Origin: Arthrobacter woluwensis
GTDB lineage: Bacteria > Actinomycetota > Actinomycetes > Actinomycetales > Micrococcaceae
Length of the DNA: 64,000 bases
Assembly (NCBI RefSeq): GCF_030816155.1
Contig: NZ_JAUSXR010000001.1
Coordinates: forward strand, 1,426,001-1,490,000
Direction of reading: 5' to 3'
Shown here one piece after another: positions 1-8,628 of the stretch. Each line of letters opens with the position of its first letter. Position 1 is the first letter of the stretch. The notes beneath the pieces were generated by a model that made no database searches, was not told the origin of the DNA, and was given only the letters and a program-made list of their open reading frames with translations. Made by a program: the position numbers and the translations under genes.

Positions 1-44
1 GCATGGTAGCCGTGGCCGGTGTGCCGGGACATCCCCCGACCGGA

Positions 45-1482
45 TTATTCATGAGCCGTTCGACGGCGGTTCAGCCGGAGCGCCAGAAGCACCACGATCA
101 GGGCGATCCCGAGGTCCAGGAACGTTCCCGCGGCGAACTCGGCCTGTCCCGTCAGGCCCGCTGCGGTGCCGATCCCGCCGATCAGAATGACGCCCAGGGA
201 GAGCGCGAGCTGCTGGACGGTGCCGAACAGCCCGCCGGACAGGCCGGCCGCCTCCACCGGGATCTCGCGCACCACCGCCTGGGTGAGCGGGGAGAAGATC
301 ATCGCCTGCCCGGCGCCCAGGAGCACCAGGCTCGGCTGCAGCAGCAGGGGAAGAGCCGGAGTCCAGGCCAGCAGCACTGTCGCGGCGATCAGGACGAGCG
401 CCGCGCCCTGGAGCGTGACGCCCCAGAACAGCGTGCGGTCGCCGAGCCACCGCTGGATCCTGGACAGGCTGAGGGACACGGCCGTGAAGACCAGGGCGAA
501 GGGAAGCAGGAGGAGACCCGCATCGAGGGGCGTCAGGCCGAGCCCGTGTTCCAGGGCGCGGGGGATGACGTAGAGGATCGCCCCATACCCGGCGAAGAAG
601 AGGCCAGCGGCGAGCAGCCCGGTCTGGAGAGCCGGCAGACGCAGGATGCTGGGCGGCAGCAGAGGCACGCGGCCCGACCGTTCGATCCGGTTCTGATGCC
701 GCCACAGTGCGAGCAGCAGGACCGCGGCCACCACGAGCGCGACCGGCACGGGCCACGGCCAGCCGAGCGAGGGCCCGAACGTCAGCCCGGCGGCCAGCAG
801 CAGGACGCCGCCGCCGAGCTGGAGCGTGCCCGCGACGTCGATGTCCACGGCCTCGTGGGCTGTGCTGCGGGGCGCGAAGCGGCCGAGCACGACGGCGGCC
901 GCCGCGATCGCCGCGGCGAGCCAGTAGACGGCACGCCATCCGGAGAGCGGGCCGAATGTGACGCTCGCCAGCGCCCCGCCGGCGACCCTGACCGAGCGCC
1001 GCGCCGATCCCGCCGCTGGCCCCGAAGGCGGAGATGGCACGCACGCGGGCCGCGCCGTCGCTCGTCGCCTGGATCGTGGCGAGCACCTGGGGCGTGCAGA
1101 GCGCGGCGCCGAGCCCTTGCGCGATCCGCGCTGCTATCAGCACGCCGAGGTTCGGCGCGAAGGAACACGCCAGGGCCGCCGCGAGGAACACGATCATTCC
1201 GAGGGTGAACATGCGGTGCCTGCCATACCGGTCACCGAGGCGCCCGCCCAGGATCAGCAGCGTGGCGAAGGGGATCCCGTAGCCGGCGACGACGAGTTCC
1301 AACCCGGCGTCGGACGCTGCGAACTCCGTGTGCAGCTGCGAGAGGGAGACTGTGACGGCGTTGAAGGCGTAGGACCCGACGCCGGGTGCCAGGACGAGGC
1401 CGAGATAGCGCCAGATCGGCACGGCGGCCGGTGGGACCGGGTGGAGCGTCGTCACGGGTGGGGCGGCTGGTGCGGTGGTCAT
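45..1482 (-). pseudogene. MFS drug efflux transporter (DHA2-like), one-base frameshift
   Basis: This is a major facilitator superfamily exporter, probably a proton-driven drug/H+ antiporter in the cytoplasmic membrane. The N-terminal part (start 1482) has the MFS motif GGRLGDRYGRHRMF after TM2, and ARIAQGLGAAL in TM4. The frame breaks after IGAALGQ near 986-988, where the plus strand has CCC and one C is surplus. Translation resumes in the next frame with VAGGALASV and continues through several hydrophobic segments to the stop at 45. The corrected length is 478 aa, normal for the family. It is divergent from an MmyB-like regulator, which probably controls it. The break could be a real inactivating mutation. 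However, three essential genes in this window carry the same kind of insertion, so a sequence error is at least as likely. Confidence 0.8.
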
Positions 1483-1503
1483 GGGACCACTCTGCTCCGC
1501 CTC

Positions 1504-1536
1504 TTATCCTGGTGCCAGGAGCCTGTTTATCCTGGT
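1504..1536. promoter_or_regulatory. Candidate operator between MFS gene and MmyB-like regulator
   Basis: The 122-bp divergent intergenic region contains the 10-mer TTATCCTGGT twice (1504-1513 and 1527-1536), 23 bp apart. The first copy also forms a perfect dyad, TCCTGG-TG-CCAGGA (1507-1520). The position between a regulator and its divergent exporter makes these the best candidates for the regulator's binding sites. The link to this protein is inferred. Confidence 0.4.
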
Positions 1537-1604
1537 AGTGACAGCACCCGGTCCAGCGGCTCGCGGCCGCCCACGGACGTGAGAGGATCGCTGCAGGAGG
1601 AGAC

Positions 1605-2459
1605 ATGTCCGCTTCGGCACGCCGCGAGGAATTCGCGGAATTTCTGAGTTCCCGTAGGGCGCGGCTGCGGCCCGAGGACGTGGGTCTGCCACGGGGCGCG
1701 CGGCGGCGTGTCGCGGGCCTCCGGCGCGAGGAAGTGGCCCAGCTGGCCGGCGTCGGCCTCACCTGGTACACGTGGCTCGAGCAGGGCCGTCCCATCGCCG
1801 CGTCGGAGCAGGTGCTGACGTCGATCGCGCGGGCGCTCCTGCTCAGCGACGACGAGCGCGATCACCTCTTCGCCCTGGCCGGCGCCGCGATCCCCGAGCG
1901 TGCCCCGATGAGCTGTCTGAACGACGCGCACCATGAGCTCCTCGCCAAGCTCATGCCGTATCCGGCGGCCGCCCAGACCGCTCGCTTCGACATCGTCGCC
2001 TACAACCGGTCCTACCGGTACCTGTTCACGGACTTCGACCGGATCCCGGTGGGGGAGCGCAACTGCGCCCGGCTGCTGTTCACGGCTCCGGAGTGGCAGA
2101 GGGCGCATGTGGACCTCGAGCACGCTCAGCGACGCATCGCCGCCCGTCTCCGCGCCGCCTACGGACGTCATCGCGAGTATCCGGAGTGGCAGCGTTTCAT
2201 CCAAGAGCTTCAGGACGTCTCGCCGGTGTTCCGGGAGCTCTGGGCCCGTGGCGACGTCTCCGGTGAGCGCAACGCCCTCAAGAGGCTCCGCCACCCCCAG
2301 CTGGGTGAGCTGAATCTCAGCATGACGAGCCTGTGGACCGACGAGACGCTCGGCACCCGGATCGTCTGGTTCGCCCCGGCCGACGCCCTGAGCGCCGAAC
2401 GCCTGGAACTCCTCGCCCGCATGGCGCAGGACCAGCCGCTGACCAGCGCCGCGGCCTGA
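1605..2459 (+). CDS. XRE-family regulator with MmyB-like ligand-binding domain
   Basis: This 284-aa protein has an N-terminal XRE helix-turn-helix (about residues 8-85; RRVAGLRREEVAQLAGV followed by LTWYTWLEQGR). The rest matches the MmyB-like ligand-binding domain, a PAS-like fold (NRSYRYLFTDFDRIPVGERN and the LWARGDV segment are typical). MmyB-type proteins are common in actinobacteria and usually regulate a divergent transporter or oxidoreductase gene. Here the divergent gene is the MFS exporter at 45-1482. A strong Shine-Dalgarno (GGAGGAG) lies just upstream of the ATG at 1605. The ligand is unknown; fatty-acid-like ligands have been proposed for relatives. Confidence 0.85.
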   Translation: MSASARREEFAEFLSSRRARLRPEDVGLPRGARRRVAGLRREEVAQLAGVGLTWYTWLEQGRPIAASEQVLTSIARALLLSDDERDHLFALAGAAIPERAPMSCLNDAHHELLAKLMPYPAAAQTARFDIVAYNRSYRYLFTDFDRIPVGERNCARLLFTAPEWQRAHVDLEHAQRRIAARLRAAYGRHREYPEWQRFIQELQDVSPVFRELWARGDVSGERNALKRLRHPQLGELNLSMTSLWTDETLGTRIVWFAPADALSAERLELLARMAQDQPLTSAAA

Positions 2460-2524
2460 GCGGCGCCACTCCGGATTCATCCGTTCTTCAGGGAACCGGT
2501 GCCGAGCGCTCCCGGCGCTCGTAC

Positions 2525-2530
2525 TAGACT
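2525..2530 (+). promoter_or_regulatory. Candidate -10 box for thrS
   Basis: TAGACT fits the actinobacterial TAnnnT -10 pattern. It would give a leader of about 60 nt before the thrS GTG. No convincing -35 box and no T-box-like structure is visible. Confidence 0.35.
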
Positions 2531-2596
2531 GTTCGGTGGCTGGCTGTGGTCCCGTATGCCGCAAGTCATGAAGCCGCAATGTGAACAGGAGACACC

Positions 2597-4606
2597 GTGT
2601 CAGAAGCCCAACAGATCACCCTCAGAGTCGACGGAGACGAGACCCAGGTGACCGCGGGCACCACTGGCGCGGAGTTGTTCTTCGATCGCCGTGACGTGGT
2701 GGTCATGCGTGTCGACGGAGTGCTGAAGGACCTGGACCAGCCCCTGGAGGCCGGCGCCGAGATCGAGTCCGTCACCATCGACTCCCCGGACGGCCTGAAC
2801 GTCCTCCGCCACTCCACCGCGCACGTCATGGCCCAGGCCGTGCAGCAGCTGCGCCCGGATGCCAAGCTCGGCATCGGCCCGTACATCAAGGACGGCTTCT
2901 ACTTCGACTTCGACGTCGCCGAGCCGTTCACCCCCGAGGACCTCAAGGCCCTCGAGAAGATGATGCTCAAGATCGTCAACCAGAACCAGAAGTTCGTGCG
3001 CCGCGTGGTCTCGCCGGAGGAGGCACGCGAGGCCATGGCCGGCGAGCCGTACAAGCTCGAACTGCTCGGCAAGGCGGACTCGGCCGATGAGGCCGGAGAA
3101 GGTGTCAACGTCGAGGTCGGCGCGGGTGACATCACGATCTACGACAACGTGGACCGCAAGAGCGGCGACGTCGTCTGGTGCGATCTCTGCCGCGGCCCGC
3201 ACCTGCCCAACACCAAGCTGATCTCCAACGCCTTCGCGCTCACCCGTTCCTCGGCCGCCTACTGGCTGGGCGACCAGAACAACAAGCCGCTGCAGCGCAT
3301 CTACGGCACCGCGTGGCCCACCAAGGAAGCCCTCAAGGAGTACCAGGAGCGCCTCGCCGAGGCGGAGCGCCGCGATCACCGCAAGCTCGGCGTCGAACTG
3401 GACCTCTTCTCCTTCCCGGACGAGCTGGGCTCCGGTCTGCCGGTGTTCCACCCCAAGGGCGGCATCATCCGCAAGGCCATGGAGGACTACTCCCGTCAGC
3501 GGCACGTGGAGGCGGACTACGAGTTCGTCTACACCCCGCATATCACCAAGGGTCACCTGTACGAGGTCTCGGGCCACCTGGACTGGTACAAGGACGGCAT
3601 GTTCCCCGCGATGCACGTCGACGCGGAGTTCAACGAGGACGGCACTGTGCGCAAGCCGGGCCAGGATTACTACCTCAAGCCCATGAACTGCCCCATGCAC
3701 AACCTGATCTTCCGCTCCCGCGGACGGTCCTACCGTGAACTTCCGCTGCGGCTCTTCGAGTTCGGCTCGGTGTACCGCTACGAGAAGTCCGGCGTGGTGC
3801 ACGGCCTGACCCGAGTCCGAGGCATGACTCAGGACGACGCCCACATCTACTGCACCAAGGAGCAGATGAAGGACGAGCTGACCAGCACGCTCAACTTCGT
3901 GCTCGGGCTGCTCAAGGACTACGGCCTGGACGACTTCTACCTGGAACTGTCCACCAAGGACCCGGAGAAGTACGTCGGCAGTGACGAGGTGTGGGAGGAA
4001 GCCACCCGCACCCTCGCCGAGGTGGCGGAGGCGTCCGGGCTGGAGCTCGTTCCGGATCCGGGTGGAGCGGCGTTCTACGGCCCCAAGATCTCCGTGCAGG
4101 CCAAGGACGCACTCGGTCGCACCTGGCAGATGTCCACGATCCAGCTGGACTTCAACCTGCCGGAGCGCTTCGAGCTCGAGTACCAGGCGGCGGACGGCTC
4201 CCGTCAGCGTCCGGTGATGATCCACCGGGCGCTCTTCGGTTCGGTCGAACGCTTCATGGGTGTTCTCACCGAGCACTACGCCGGGGCGTTCCCCGCGTGG
4301 CTCGCGCCGGTGCAGGTCGTGGCCATCCCGGTCGCCGAGGCATTCAACGACTACCTCTACGAGGTGGCGGCGAAGCTGAAGAAGGCTGGTATCCGCGTGG
4401 AGGTGGACGCGTCCAGCGACCGCTTCCCGAAGAAGATCCGCACCGCCAGCAAGGACAAGGTGCCCTTCGTCCTGATCGCCGGTGGCGAGGACGCCGAGAA
4501 CGGGGCGGTGTCGTTCCGCTTCCGTGACGGCAGCCAGGACAACGGGGTGCCGGTCGAGGAGGCCGTGCAGCGGATCGTCGACGCCGTGAAGAACAGGACC
4601 CTCTAG
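2597..4606 (+). CDS. thrS: Threonine--tRNA ligase
   Basis: Cytoplasmic class II aminoacyl-tRNA synthetase that charges tRNA-Thr. Domain order in the 669 aa: TGS domain (about 1-65), editing domain with the zinc-site motif HSTAH (72-76), catalytic core containing KPMNCPMHN and the motif 2 region [23 protein letters not shown], then the C-terminal anticodon-binding domain (from about residue 570). The length is normal for bacterial ThrRS. The GTG at 2597 follows an AACAGGAGA Shine-Dalgarno. The gene runs straight into the HIT gene (2-nt gap) and the PI-phosphate synthase gene, the order also known from mycobacteria, so the three are probably co-transcribed. Confidence 0.97.
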   Translation: MSEAQQITLRVDGDETQVTAGTTGAELFFDRRDVVVMRVDGVLKDLDQPLEAGAEIESVTIDSPDGLNVLRHSTAHVMAQAVQQLRPDAKLGIGPYIKDGFYFDFDVAEPFTPEDLKALEKMMLKIVNQNQKFVRRVVSPEEAREAMAGEPYKLELLGKADSADEAGEGVNVEVGAGDITIYDNVDRKSGDVVWCDLCRGPHLPNTKLISNAFALTRSSAAYWLGDQNNKPLQRIYGTAWPTKEALKEYQERLAEAERRDHRKLGVELDLFSFPDELGSGLPVFHPKGGIIRKAMEDYSRQRHVEADYEFVYTPHITKGHLYEVSGHLDWYKDGMFPAMHVDAEFNEDGTVRKPGQDYYLKPMNCPMHNLIFRSRGRSYRELPLRLFEFGSVYRYEKSGVVHGLTRVRGMTQDDAHIYCTKEQMKDELTSTLNFVLGLLKDYGLDDFYLELSTKDPEKYVGSDEVWEEATRTLAEVAEASGLELVPDPGGAAFYGPKISVQAKDALGRTWQMSTIQLDFNLPERFELEYQAADGSRQRPVMIHRALFGSVERFMGVLTEHYAGAFPAWLAPVQVVAIPVAEAFNDYLYEVAAKLKKAGIRVEVDASSDRFPKKIRTASKDKVPFVLIAGGEDAENGAVSFRFRDGSQDNGVPVEEAVQRIVDAVKNRTL

Positions 4607-4608
4607 GC

Positions 4609-5253
4609 ATGACGGAACCCACAGGCGCTGCGGAGACCTCCGGGACGGGCGCGACCTCAGATGAAGCCGTGACCGACGATTTCCAGCTCCCCGGCGTCCC
4701 GGACGCCTTCCAGCGCCTGTGGACCCCTCATCGGATGGCCTACATCAAGGGTGGTCAGGAGCAGTACGACCACCCGGACTCCTGCCCGTTCTGCGTGGCG
4801 CCGAGCCGTTCCGATGAGCAATCTCTCATCGTGCACCGGGGGAAGCTCTGCTACGTCATCCTCAATCTGTACCCGTACAACCCCGGGCACGCCCTCATCT
4901 GCCCCTACCGCCACGTGTCCTACTACACGGATCTGACGGAGGAGGAGACCGCCGAGTTCTCGGCCCTCACCCAGACCACCATCCGCGTGCTGCAGAAGGT
5001 GTCCCGTCCGGGTGGCTTCAACATCGGGATGAACCAGGGCAAGGTGGGCGGCGCCGGGATTTCCGAGCACCTCCACCAGCACGTGGTGCCCCGCTGGGGC
5101 GGCGACGGCAACTTCCTGCCGATCATCGCGCAGACCAAAGCGATCACGCAGACCCTGGGCGAGGTCCGGGAACTGCTGGCGGACGGCTGGCCGGCGGACG
5201 ACGACGGCGACGTGGCGGGTGCCGAACACACCGCAGCGGCAGGGGACCTCTGA
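4609..5253 (+). CDS. HIT-family hydrolase/phosphorylase (Ap4A phosphorylase-like)
   Basis: 214-aa histidine-triad protein. The catalytic HxHxH motif is HLHQHVVPRW (His 154-158). The conserved NLYPYNPGHALICPYRHV segment lies upstream, and a CPFC pair (Cys59/Cys62) precedes it. The nearest well-known relative is Rv2613c of Mycobacterium tuberculosis, a diadenosine tetraphosphate phosphorylase that occupies the same position between thrS and pgsA1. Ap4A is a by-product of aminoacyl-tRNA synthetases, which makes the thrS linkage sensible. The substrate here is inferred from that relationship. The first 25 residues are acidic/polar and probably disordered. The start ATG lies 2 nt after the thrS stop. 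Confidence 0.9.
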   Translation: MTEPTGAAETSGTGATSDEAVTDDFQLPGVPDAFQRLWTPHRMAYIKGGQEQYDHPDSCPFCVAPSRSDEQSLIVHRGKLCYVILNLYPYNPGHALICPYRHVSYYTDLTEEETAEFSALTQTTIRVLQKVSRPGGFNIGMNQGKVGGAGISEHLHQHVVPRWGGDGNFLPIIAQTKAITQTLGEVRELLADGWPADDDGDVAGAEHTAAAGDL

Positions 5254-5257
5254 GCCC

Positions 5258-5869
5258 ATGCTCAATCGTTTCGCGCGCACCTTCTTCACGCGCCTGTTCA
5301 CGCCCCTGGCCAAGGCCCTGCTCAAGGCCGGGGTGAGCCCGGATGCCGTGACGGTGACCGGCACGCTCGGCGCCGTCGTCTCCGCGCTCGTCTTCTACCC
5401 GCAGGGGCAGCTGTTCTGGGGGACCGTGGCGATCACGGTCTTCATCTTCTCGGACGTGGTGGACGGCATCATGGCGCGCCTGTCCGGGCGCCACGGCCTG
5501 TGGGGCAACTTCCTGGATTCGACGCTGGACCGTGTGGTGGATGGTGTGCTGTTCTCCACGGTCGCGTTCTGGTACTTCACTGGGGGGGACGACCCGGTCA
5601 TCGCGACGGCTGCCCTGGCGTGCCTGGTCTTCGGCATGCTCGTGTCCTATGCGCGGGCGAAGGCCGAGGCGCTCGGTTTCGAGTGCAATGTGGGCATCGC
5701 GGAACGTGCGGAACGACTGGTCGCCCTCCTGGTCATGACCGGTCTCACCGGGCTCGGCCTGCCGCCGGTGGTCCTGCTCGTGACGCTCGTCCTGCTCGCG
5801 CTGGCATCGCTCTTCACGATCGGGCAGCGCGTCGAGACGGTCCGGCGTCAGGCCGCCGCCGTCCGCTGA
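5258..5869 (+). CDS. pgsA: Phosphatidylinositol phosphate synthase (CDP-alcohol phosphatidyltransferase)
   Basis: Integral membrane enzyme of the CDP-alcohol phosphatidyltransferase family. By synteny and sequence it is the actinobacterial enzyme that joins CDP-diacylglycerol to inositol-1-phosphate. The full signature D66-x2-D69-G70-x2-A73-R74-x8-G83-x3-D87-x3-D91 is present, and about six hydrophobic helices can be seen in 203 aa. The ATG at 5258, 4 nt after the HIT stop, is preferred; upstream in-frame codons lie inside the HIT gene. In mycobacteria the next genes are patA and pimA (PIM mannolipid synthesis). Here a terminator and pdxS follow instead. Confidence 0.88.
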   Translation: MLNRFARTFFTRLFTPLAKALLKAGVSPDAVTVTGTLGAVVSALVFYPQGQLFWGTVAITVFIFSDVVDGIMARLSGRHGLWGNFLDSTLDRVVDGVLFSTVAFWYFTGGDDPVIATAALACLVFGMLVSYARAKAEALGFECNVGIAERAERLVALLVMTGLTGLGLPPVVLLVTLVLLALASLFTIGQRVETVRRQAAAVR

Positions 5870-5896
5870 CCGGAACCGGACGGGGGAGCAGGCACC

Positions 5897-5939
5897 GGCG
5901 AAGCCTCGGCCTGGGAGTGACCCGGGCCGAGGCTTCGCC
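5897..5939. terminator. Strong hairpin after pgsA
   Basis: A perfect 15-bp inverted repeat (5897-5911 and 5925-5939; arm GGCGAAGCCTCGGCC) with a 13-nt loop ends the thrS-HIT-pgsA unit before the pdxS promoter region. There is no clear U-tract, as is common in high-GC actinobacteria. Confidence 0.75.
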
Positions 5940-5990
5940 TGTCTGTTACGCGTGCGCGCCTCACGGGCGGTGCCGCCGTCGGACAGCTAT

Positions 5991-5996
5991 TAGACT
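5991..5996 (+). promoter_or_regulatory. Candidate -10 box for pdxS
   Basis: TAGACT matches TAnnnT and would give a leader of about 95 nt before pdxS. The -35 region is weak. No MocR/PdxR-type regulator gene is adjacent. Confidence 0.35.
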
Positions 5997-6096
5997 TGTC
6001 GGCAGGCGGCGTTCTGCCGCCGGTCGGGTGACACTGCGTGAGTTTGGCCGCGTGTGCCTGGCGTACGCCATTTTCTGATACCCATAGGGGTTTTTT

Positions 6097-7041
6097 GTGT
6101 CTACAGCTGAACTGAACGGCGAGAACACCAACGGCAATGCCGCCGATGCGAAGCAGCGAGTCGTCACCGGCAGCAGCCGCGTCAAGCGGGGCATGGCCGA
6201 CATGCTGAAGGGCGGCGTCATCATGGACGTCGTCAACGTGGAGCAGGCCCGGATCGCCGAGGATGCCGGCGCCGTGGCCGTCATGGCTCTCGAGCGCGTC
6301 CCCGCGGACATCCGCGCCCAGGGCGGCGTCTCCCGTATGTCCGATCCGGACATGATCGACCAGATCATCGAGGCCGTGTCCATCCCGGTCATGGCGAAGG
6401 CCCGCATCGGCCACTTCGTGGAGGCCCAGGTCCTGCAGTCCCTCGGCGTCGACTACATCGACGAGTCCGAGGTCCTCACCCCGGCCGACTACGTCAACCA
6501 CATCGACAAGTGGGACTTCGACGTCCCCTTCGTCTGTGGCGCCACCAACCTCGGTGAGGCCCTGCGCCGCATCAACGAGGGCGCGGCCATGATCCGTTCC
6601 AAGGGCGAGGCCGGCACCGGCGACGTCTCCAACGCCACGGGTCACATGCGCAAGATCCGCTCCGAGATCGCCAAGCTCTCGGCTCTGCCCGAGGACGAGC
6701 TGTACGTGGCCGCCAAGGAACTGCAGGCGCCGTACGAGCTGGTCAAGGAGGTTGCGGCCACCGGTAAGCTGCCCGTCGTCCTCTTCACCGCGGGCGGCAT
6801 CGCCACCCCGGCCGACGCCGCCATGATGATGCAGCTCGGCGCCGACGGCGTGTTCGTGGGCTCCGGCATCTTCAAGTCCGGCAACCCGGCCCAGCGTGCC
6901 GCCGCCGTGGTCAAGGCCACCACCTTCTACGACGACGCCGAGGTCATCGCGAAGGTCTCCCGTGGTCTGGGCGAGGCCATGGTCGGCATCAACGTCGACG
7001 AGCCGGCACGCTCCATCCAGTTCGCCGAGCGCGGCTGGTAA
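6097..7041 (+). CDS. pdxS: Pyridoxal 5'-phosphate synthase subunit PdxS
   Basis: Lyase subunit of the DXP-independent vitamin B6 pathway. It makes PLP from ribose 5-phosphate, glyceraldehyde 3-phosphate and ammonia delivered by PdxT. The 314-aa TIM barrel shows the expected active-site segments: IMDVVN (Asp44), VMAKARIGH (Lys101, the Schiff-base lysine), the [12 protein letters not shown] phosphate-binding loop, and the second loop [23 protein letters not shown]. The first 25 residues are a variable extension. GTG at 6097 is chosen because it follows AGGGG and precedes the conserved start. The partner pdxT is not adjacent as usual; it starts 14.3 kb downstream at 21336. Confidence 0.96.
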   Translation: MSTAELNGENTNGNAADAKQRVVTGSSRVKRGMADMLKGGVIMDVVNVEQARIAEDAGAVAVMALERVPADIRAQGGVSRMSDPDMIDQIIEAVSIPVMAKARIGHFVEAQVLQSLGVDYIDESEVLTPADYVNHIDKWDFDVPFVCGATNLGEALRRINEGAAMIRSKGEAGTGDVSNATGHMRKIRSEIAKLSALPEDELYVAAKELQAPYELVKEVAATGKLPVVLFTAGGIATPADAAMMMQLGADGVFVGSGIFKSGNPAQRAAAVVKATTFYDDAEVIAKVSRGLGEAMVGINVDEPARSIQFAERGW

Positions 7042-7062
7042 ACACTGGCACATGAGGCGATT

Positions 7063-7097
7063 CGGCCCACGCCCCCATCAATTGGCGGCGTGGGCCG
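7063..7097 (+). terminator. Terminator after pdxS
   Basis: Inverted repeat with 11-bp perfect arms (CGGCCCACGCC at 7063-7073, complement at 7087-7097), 13-nt loop, followed by a T-rich stretch (TTCTCATTTT). It isolates pdxS from the accessory block downstream. Confidence 0.75.
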
Positions 7098-7197
7098 TTC
7101 TCATTTTGGGCTGTGGCTGGTGAGATCCTGAATCCAGCCCTGGCGTTGCTCGTCCGTGGCGAGCCAGGACAGCTGGCCGGATTCCGTCACCCTGCCC

Positions 7198-7227
7198 TTC
7201 CGCCGTAGTGAACAGTCTGACTACGAT
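7198..7227 (+). promoter_or_regulatory. Candidate promoter for a leaderless kinase-like gene
   Basis: A -10 box TACGAT (7222-7227) lies 5 nt before the ATG at 7233, with a weak TTCCGC -35 (7198-7203) at 18-bp spacing. Transcription would begin at or next to the A of the start codon, and there is no Shine-Dalgarno. Confidence 0.4.
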
Positions 7228-7232
7228 CGTGT

Positions 7233-7760
7233 ATGGGTAGAAGAAACGTCCTCATCGAAGGCGGCTCCGGGACCGGGAAGACCGCCGTGTGTGAGGAACT
7301 CGCGCGGCGCGGATACCAGGCCATTCACGGCGATCGTGAGCTTGCCTACCGGGGGGATCCGAAGACCGGAGAACCGGTGGGGAACGTTACTGGTCTGGCC
7401 GTTCACGACCACCATCTCTGGCGTGTCGACAAGGTCCGAGCTCTTGTGGCGGATCACAGCGAGCCTGTGACGTTCTTCTGTGGCGGATCGCGGAACGTTC
7501 TGCAGTTCATTCACCTGTACGACGCAGTCTTCGTCCTCGACGTCGACACTGCGACCCTGATCCGGCGGCTTGACAGTAGGCCAGAAGAAGAGTGGGGAGG
7601 CCGGGGGCGTGACGCGGAACGAGATCTGATACTCCACCTACACCGAACGAGAGCGGACGTTCCGGCTGGAGGCATCGCCATCGATTCCACCGCGTCGGTC
7701 GCCCACGTCGTCGACGAAATCCTTGCCTTGAGCGATACGGCGGGAAACTCTGCACGATAG
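7233..7760 (+). CDS. P-loop NTPase, small-molecule kinase-like
   Basis: 175-aa soluble protein with a Walker A motif GGSGTGKT at residues 10-17, and the architecture of nucleoside/adenylate-kinase-like P-loop proteins (AAA_33/AAA_18 type). After the P-loop comes an HGDRELAYRGDP segment, then a hydrophobic strand AVFVLDVDTATLIRRLDSR resembling the Walker B and LID-proximal part of small kinases. The substrate cannot be deduced. It is the first gene after the pdxS terminator and appears to be transcribed without a leader. Codon use looks less GC-biased than in the flanking core genes (judged by eye), consistent with acquisition. Confidence 0.7.
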   Translation: MGRRNVLIEGGSGTGKTAVCEELARRGYQAIHGDRELAYRGDPKTGEPVGNVTGLAVHDHHLWRVDKVRALVADHSEPVTFFCGGSRNVLQFIHLYDAVFVLDVDTATLIRRLDSRPEEEWGGRGRDAERDLILHLHRTRADVPAGGIAIDSTASVAHVVDEILALSDTAGNSAR

Positions 7761-7833
7761 CCGGGCCGCCAGAGGGCCAGCCGCGACGGCGTGCGGTGAC
7801 GACCATGATCAGAGCATTCAAGGAGAACCGCTG

Positions 7834-8391
7834 ATGTATGCGATGCAGTACCAAGTGGGCCTGCCGGCCGATTACGACATGGAGATCATCCGTGAACGCG
7901 TCCGCACGACCGGGCCCCTCCTGGACGGCTTCGCCGGACTCGAGTTCAAGGCATATCTGATCCAGGAGAAGGCCCAGGGTGCGCCACGCAACGCTTACGC
8001 GCCCTTCTACGTCTGGCGGGATATCGACGGCATGAGAAACTTCTGCTGGGGAGAACCAGGCTATTCCTCCATAGTCCGCGATTTCGGGCGTCAGCCCATC
8101 CAGGACTGGACTGTCCACCGGCTCGTCGCTGGCCCCGGTGACTACAGTCAGGCACGGAGCCTCTCGATCACGAACACTCCACTGCCGACCGGCATCGCGC
8201 CTGCCCGTTGCCTCGACGCGATTGCCCAGCAGTTCCTCTCACGTGTCAGCGAAAGCACGATCTCACTCGTCAGCGCAGTGGACGTCACCACCTGGAATGT
8301 CGTCCTCGTCGAACTCAGCAGCGCCCCATCCGACCAGCGGTCAACGGATTCCGACATTTACGAAGTGCTCCACGTTTCGACCTCTGCCTGA
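7834..8391 (+). CDS. DUF4865 family protein
   Basis: 185-aa protein matching the DUF4865 family by memory of its conserved features: a start of the MYAMQYQVGLPADYDM type, an FKAYLIQEK segment, APFYVWRDIDGM, and FGRQPIQDWTVH. The family has a ferredoxin-like fold related to antibiotic-biosynthesis-monooxygenase/EthD-like dimeric alpha-beta barrels; no activity is established. AAGGAGAA lies before the ATG at 7834. It is 73 nt downstream of the kinase-like gene and could be in the same transcript. Confidence 0.72.
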   Translation: MYAMQYQVGLPADYDMEIIRERVRTTGPLLDGFAGLEFKAYLIQEKAQGAPRNAYAPFYVWRDIDGMRNFCWGEPGYSSIVRDFGRQPIQDWTVHRLVAGPGDYSQARSLSITNTPLPTGIAPARCLDAIAQQFLSRVSESTISLVSAVDVTTWNVVLVELSSAPSDQRSTDSDIYEVLHVSTSA

Positions 8392-8470
8392 TCCGCCGTT
8401 GGCCTGGTTACCAGCATCCTCATTCCCGGCTTGTCTATCGTTCGCGACGGCGGTGGGCACGCACCCGCGA

Positions 8471-8580
8471 TCAGTTCAGACGCGTCAGTGAGCTGTAGAG
8501 ACGGTGGGTGCGGGCGCCGTCGTCGACGAACACGTCAACGCAGTCTTCCGCGGCGCAGGTTCCGAGCCGATCCCGTCCCG
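8471..8580 (-). pseudogene. Remnant of a CGNR zinc-finger regulator (C-terminal fragment)
   Basis: On the minus strand, an open frame ending at TGA 8471-8473 encodes about 36 residues containing GTCAAEDCVDVFVDDG and THRLYSSLTRLN. This aligns with the CGNR zinc finger common in actinobacterial regulators, pattern CxxxxC-x3-F-x-D...R-x-C-S-x3-C-x-N-R. The first Cys pair and the FVD segment are intact. The second pair is changed to Ser and Arg, and the frame stops where NR should follow. No upstream CGNR regulator body was found in frame, so it reads as a decayed fragment just downstream of the DUF2332 gene. Confidence 0.5.
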
Positions 8581-8628
8581 GCCGCGCGCAGGGCGAGGTG
8601 CCTGAGGCACCAGCGCGGGAGGAAGGTG

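Noticed and set aside
2525..2596. T-box riboswitch upstream of thrS (also considered for hisS, aspS and alaS)
   Set aside because: The leaders are short, and neither the T-box consensus bulge nor an antiterminator/terminator pair is visible.
5940..6096. Vitamin-B6-responsive riboswitch or MocR/PdxR operator before pdxS
   Set aside because: No conserved structured element or paired MocR direct repeats could be found, and no pdxR gene is adjacent.
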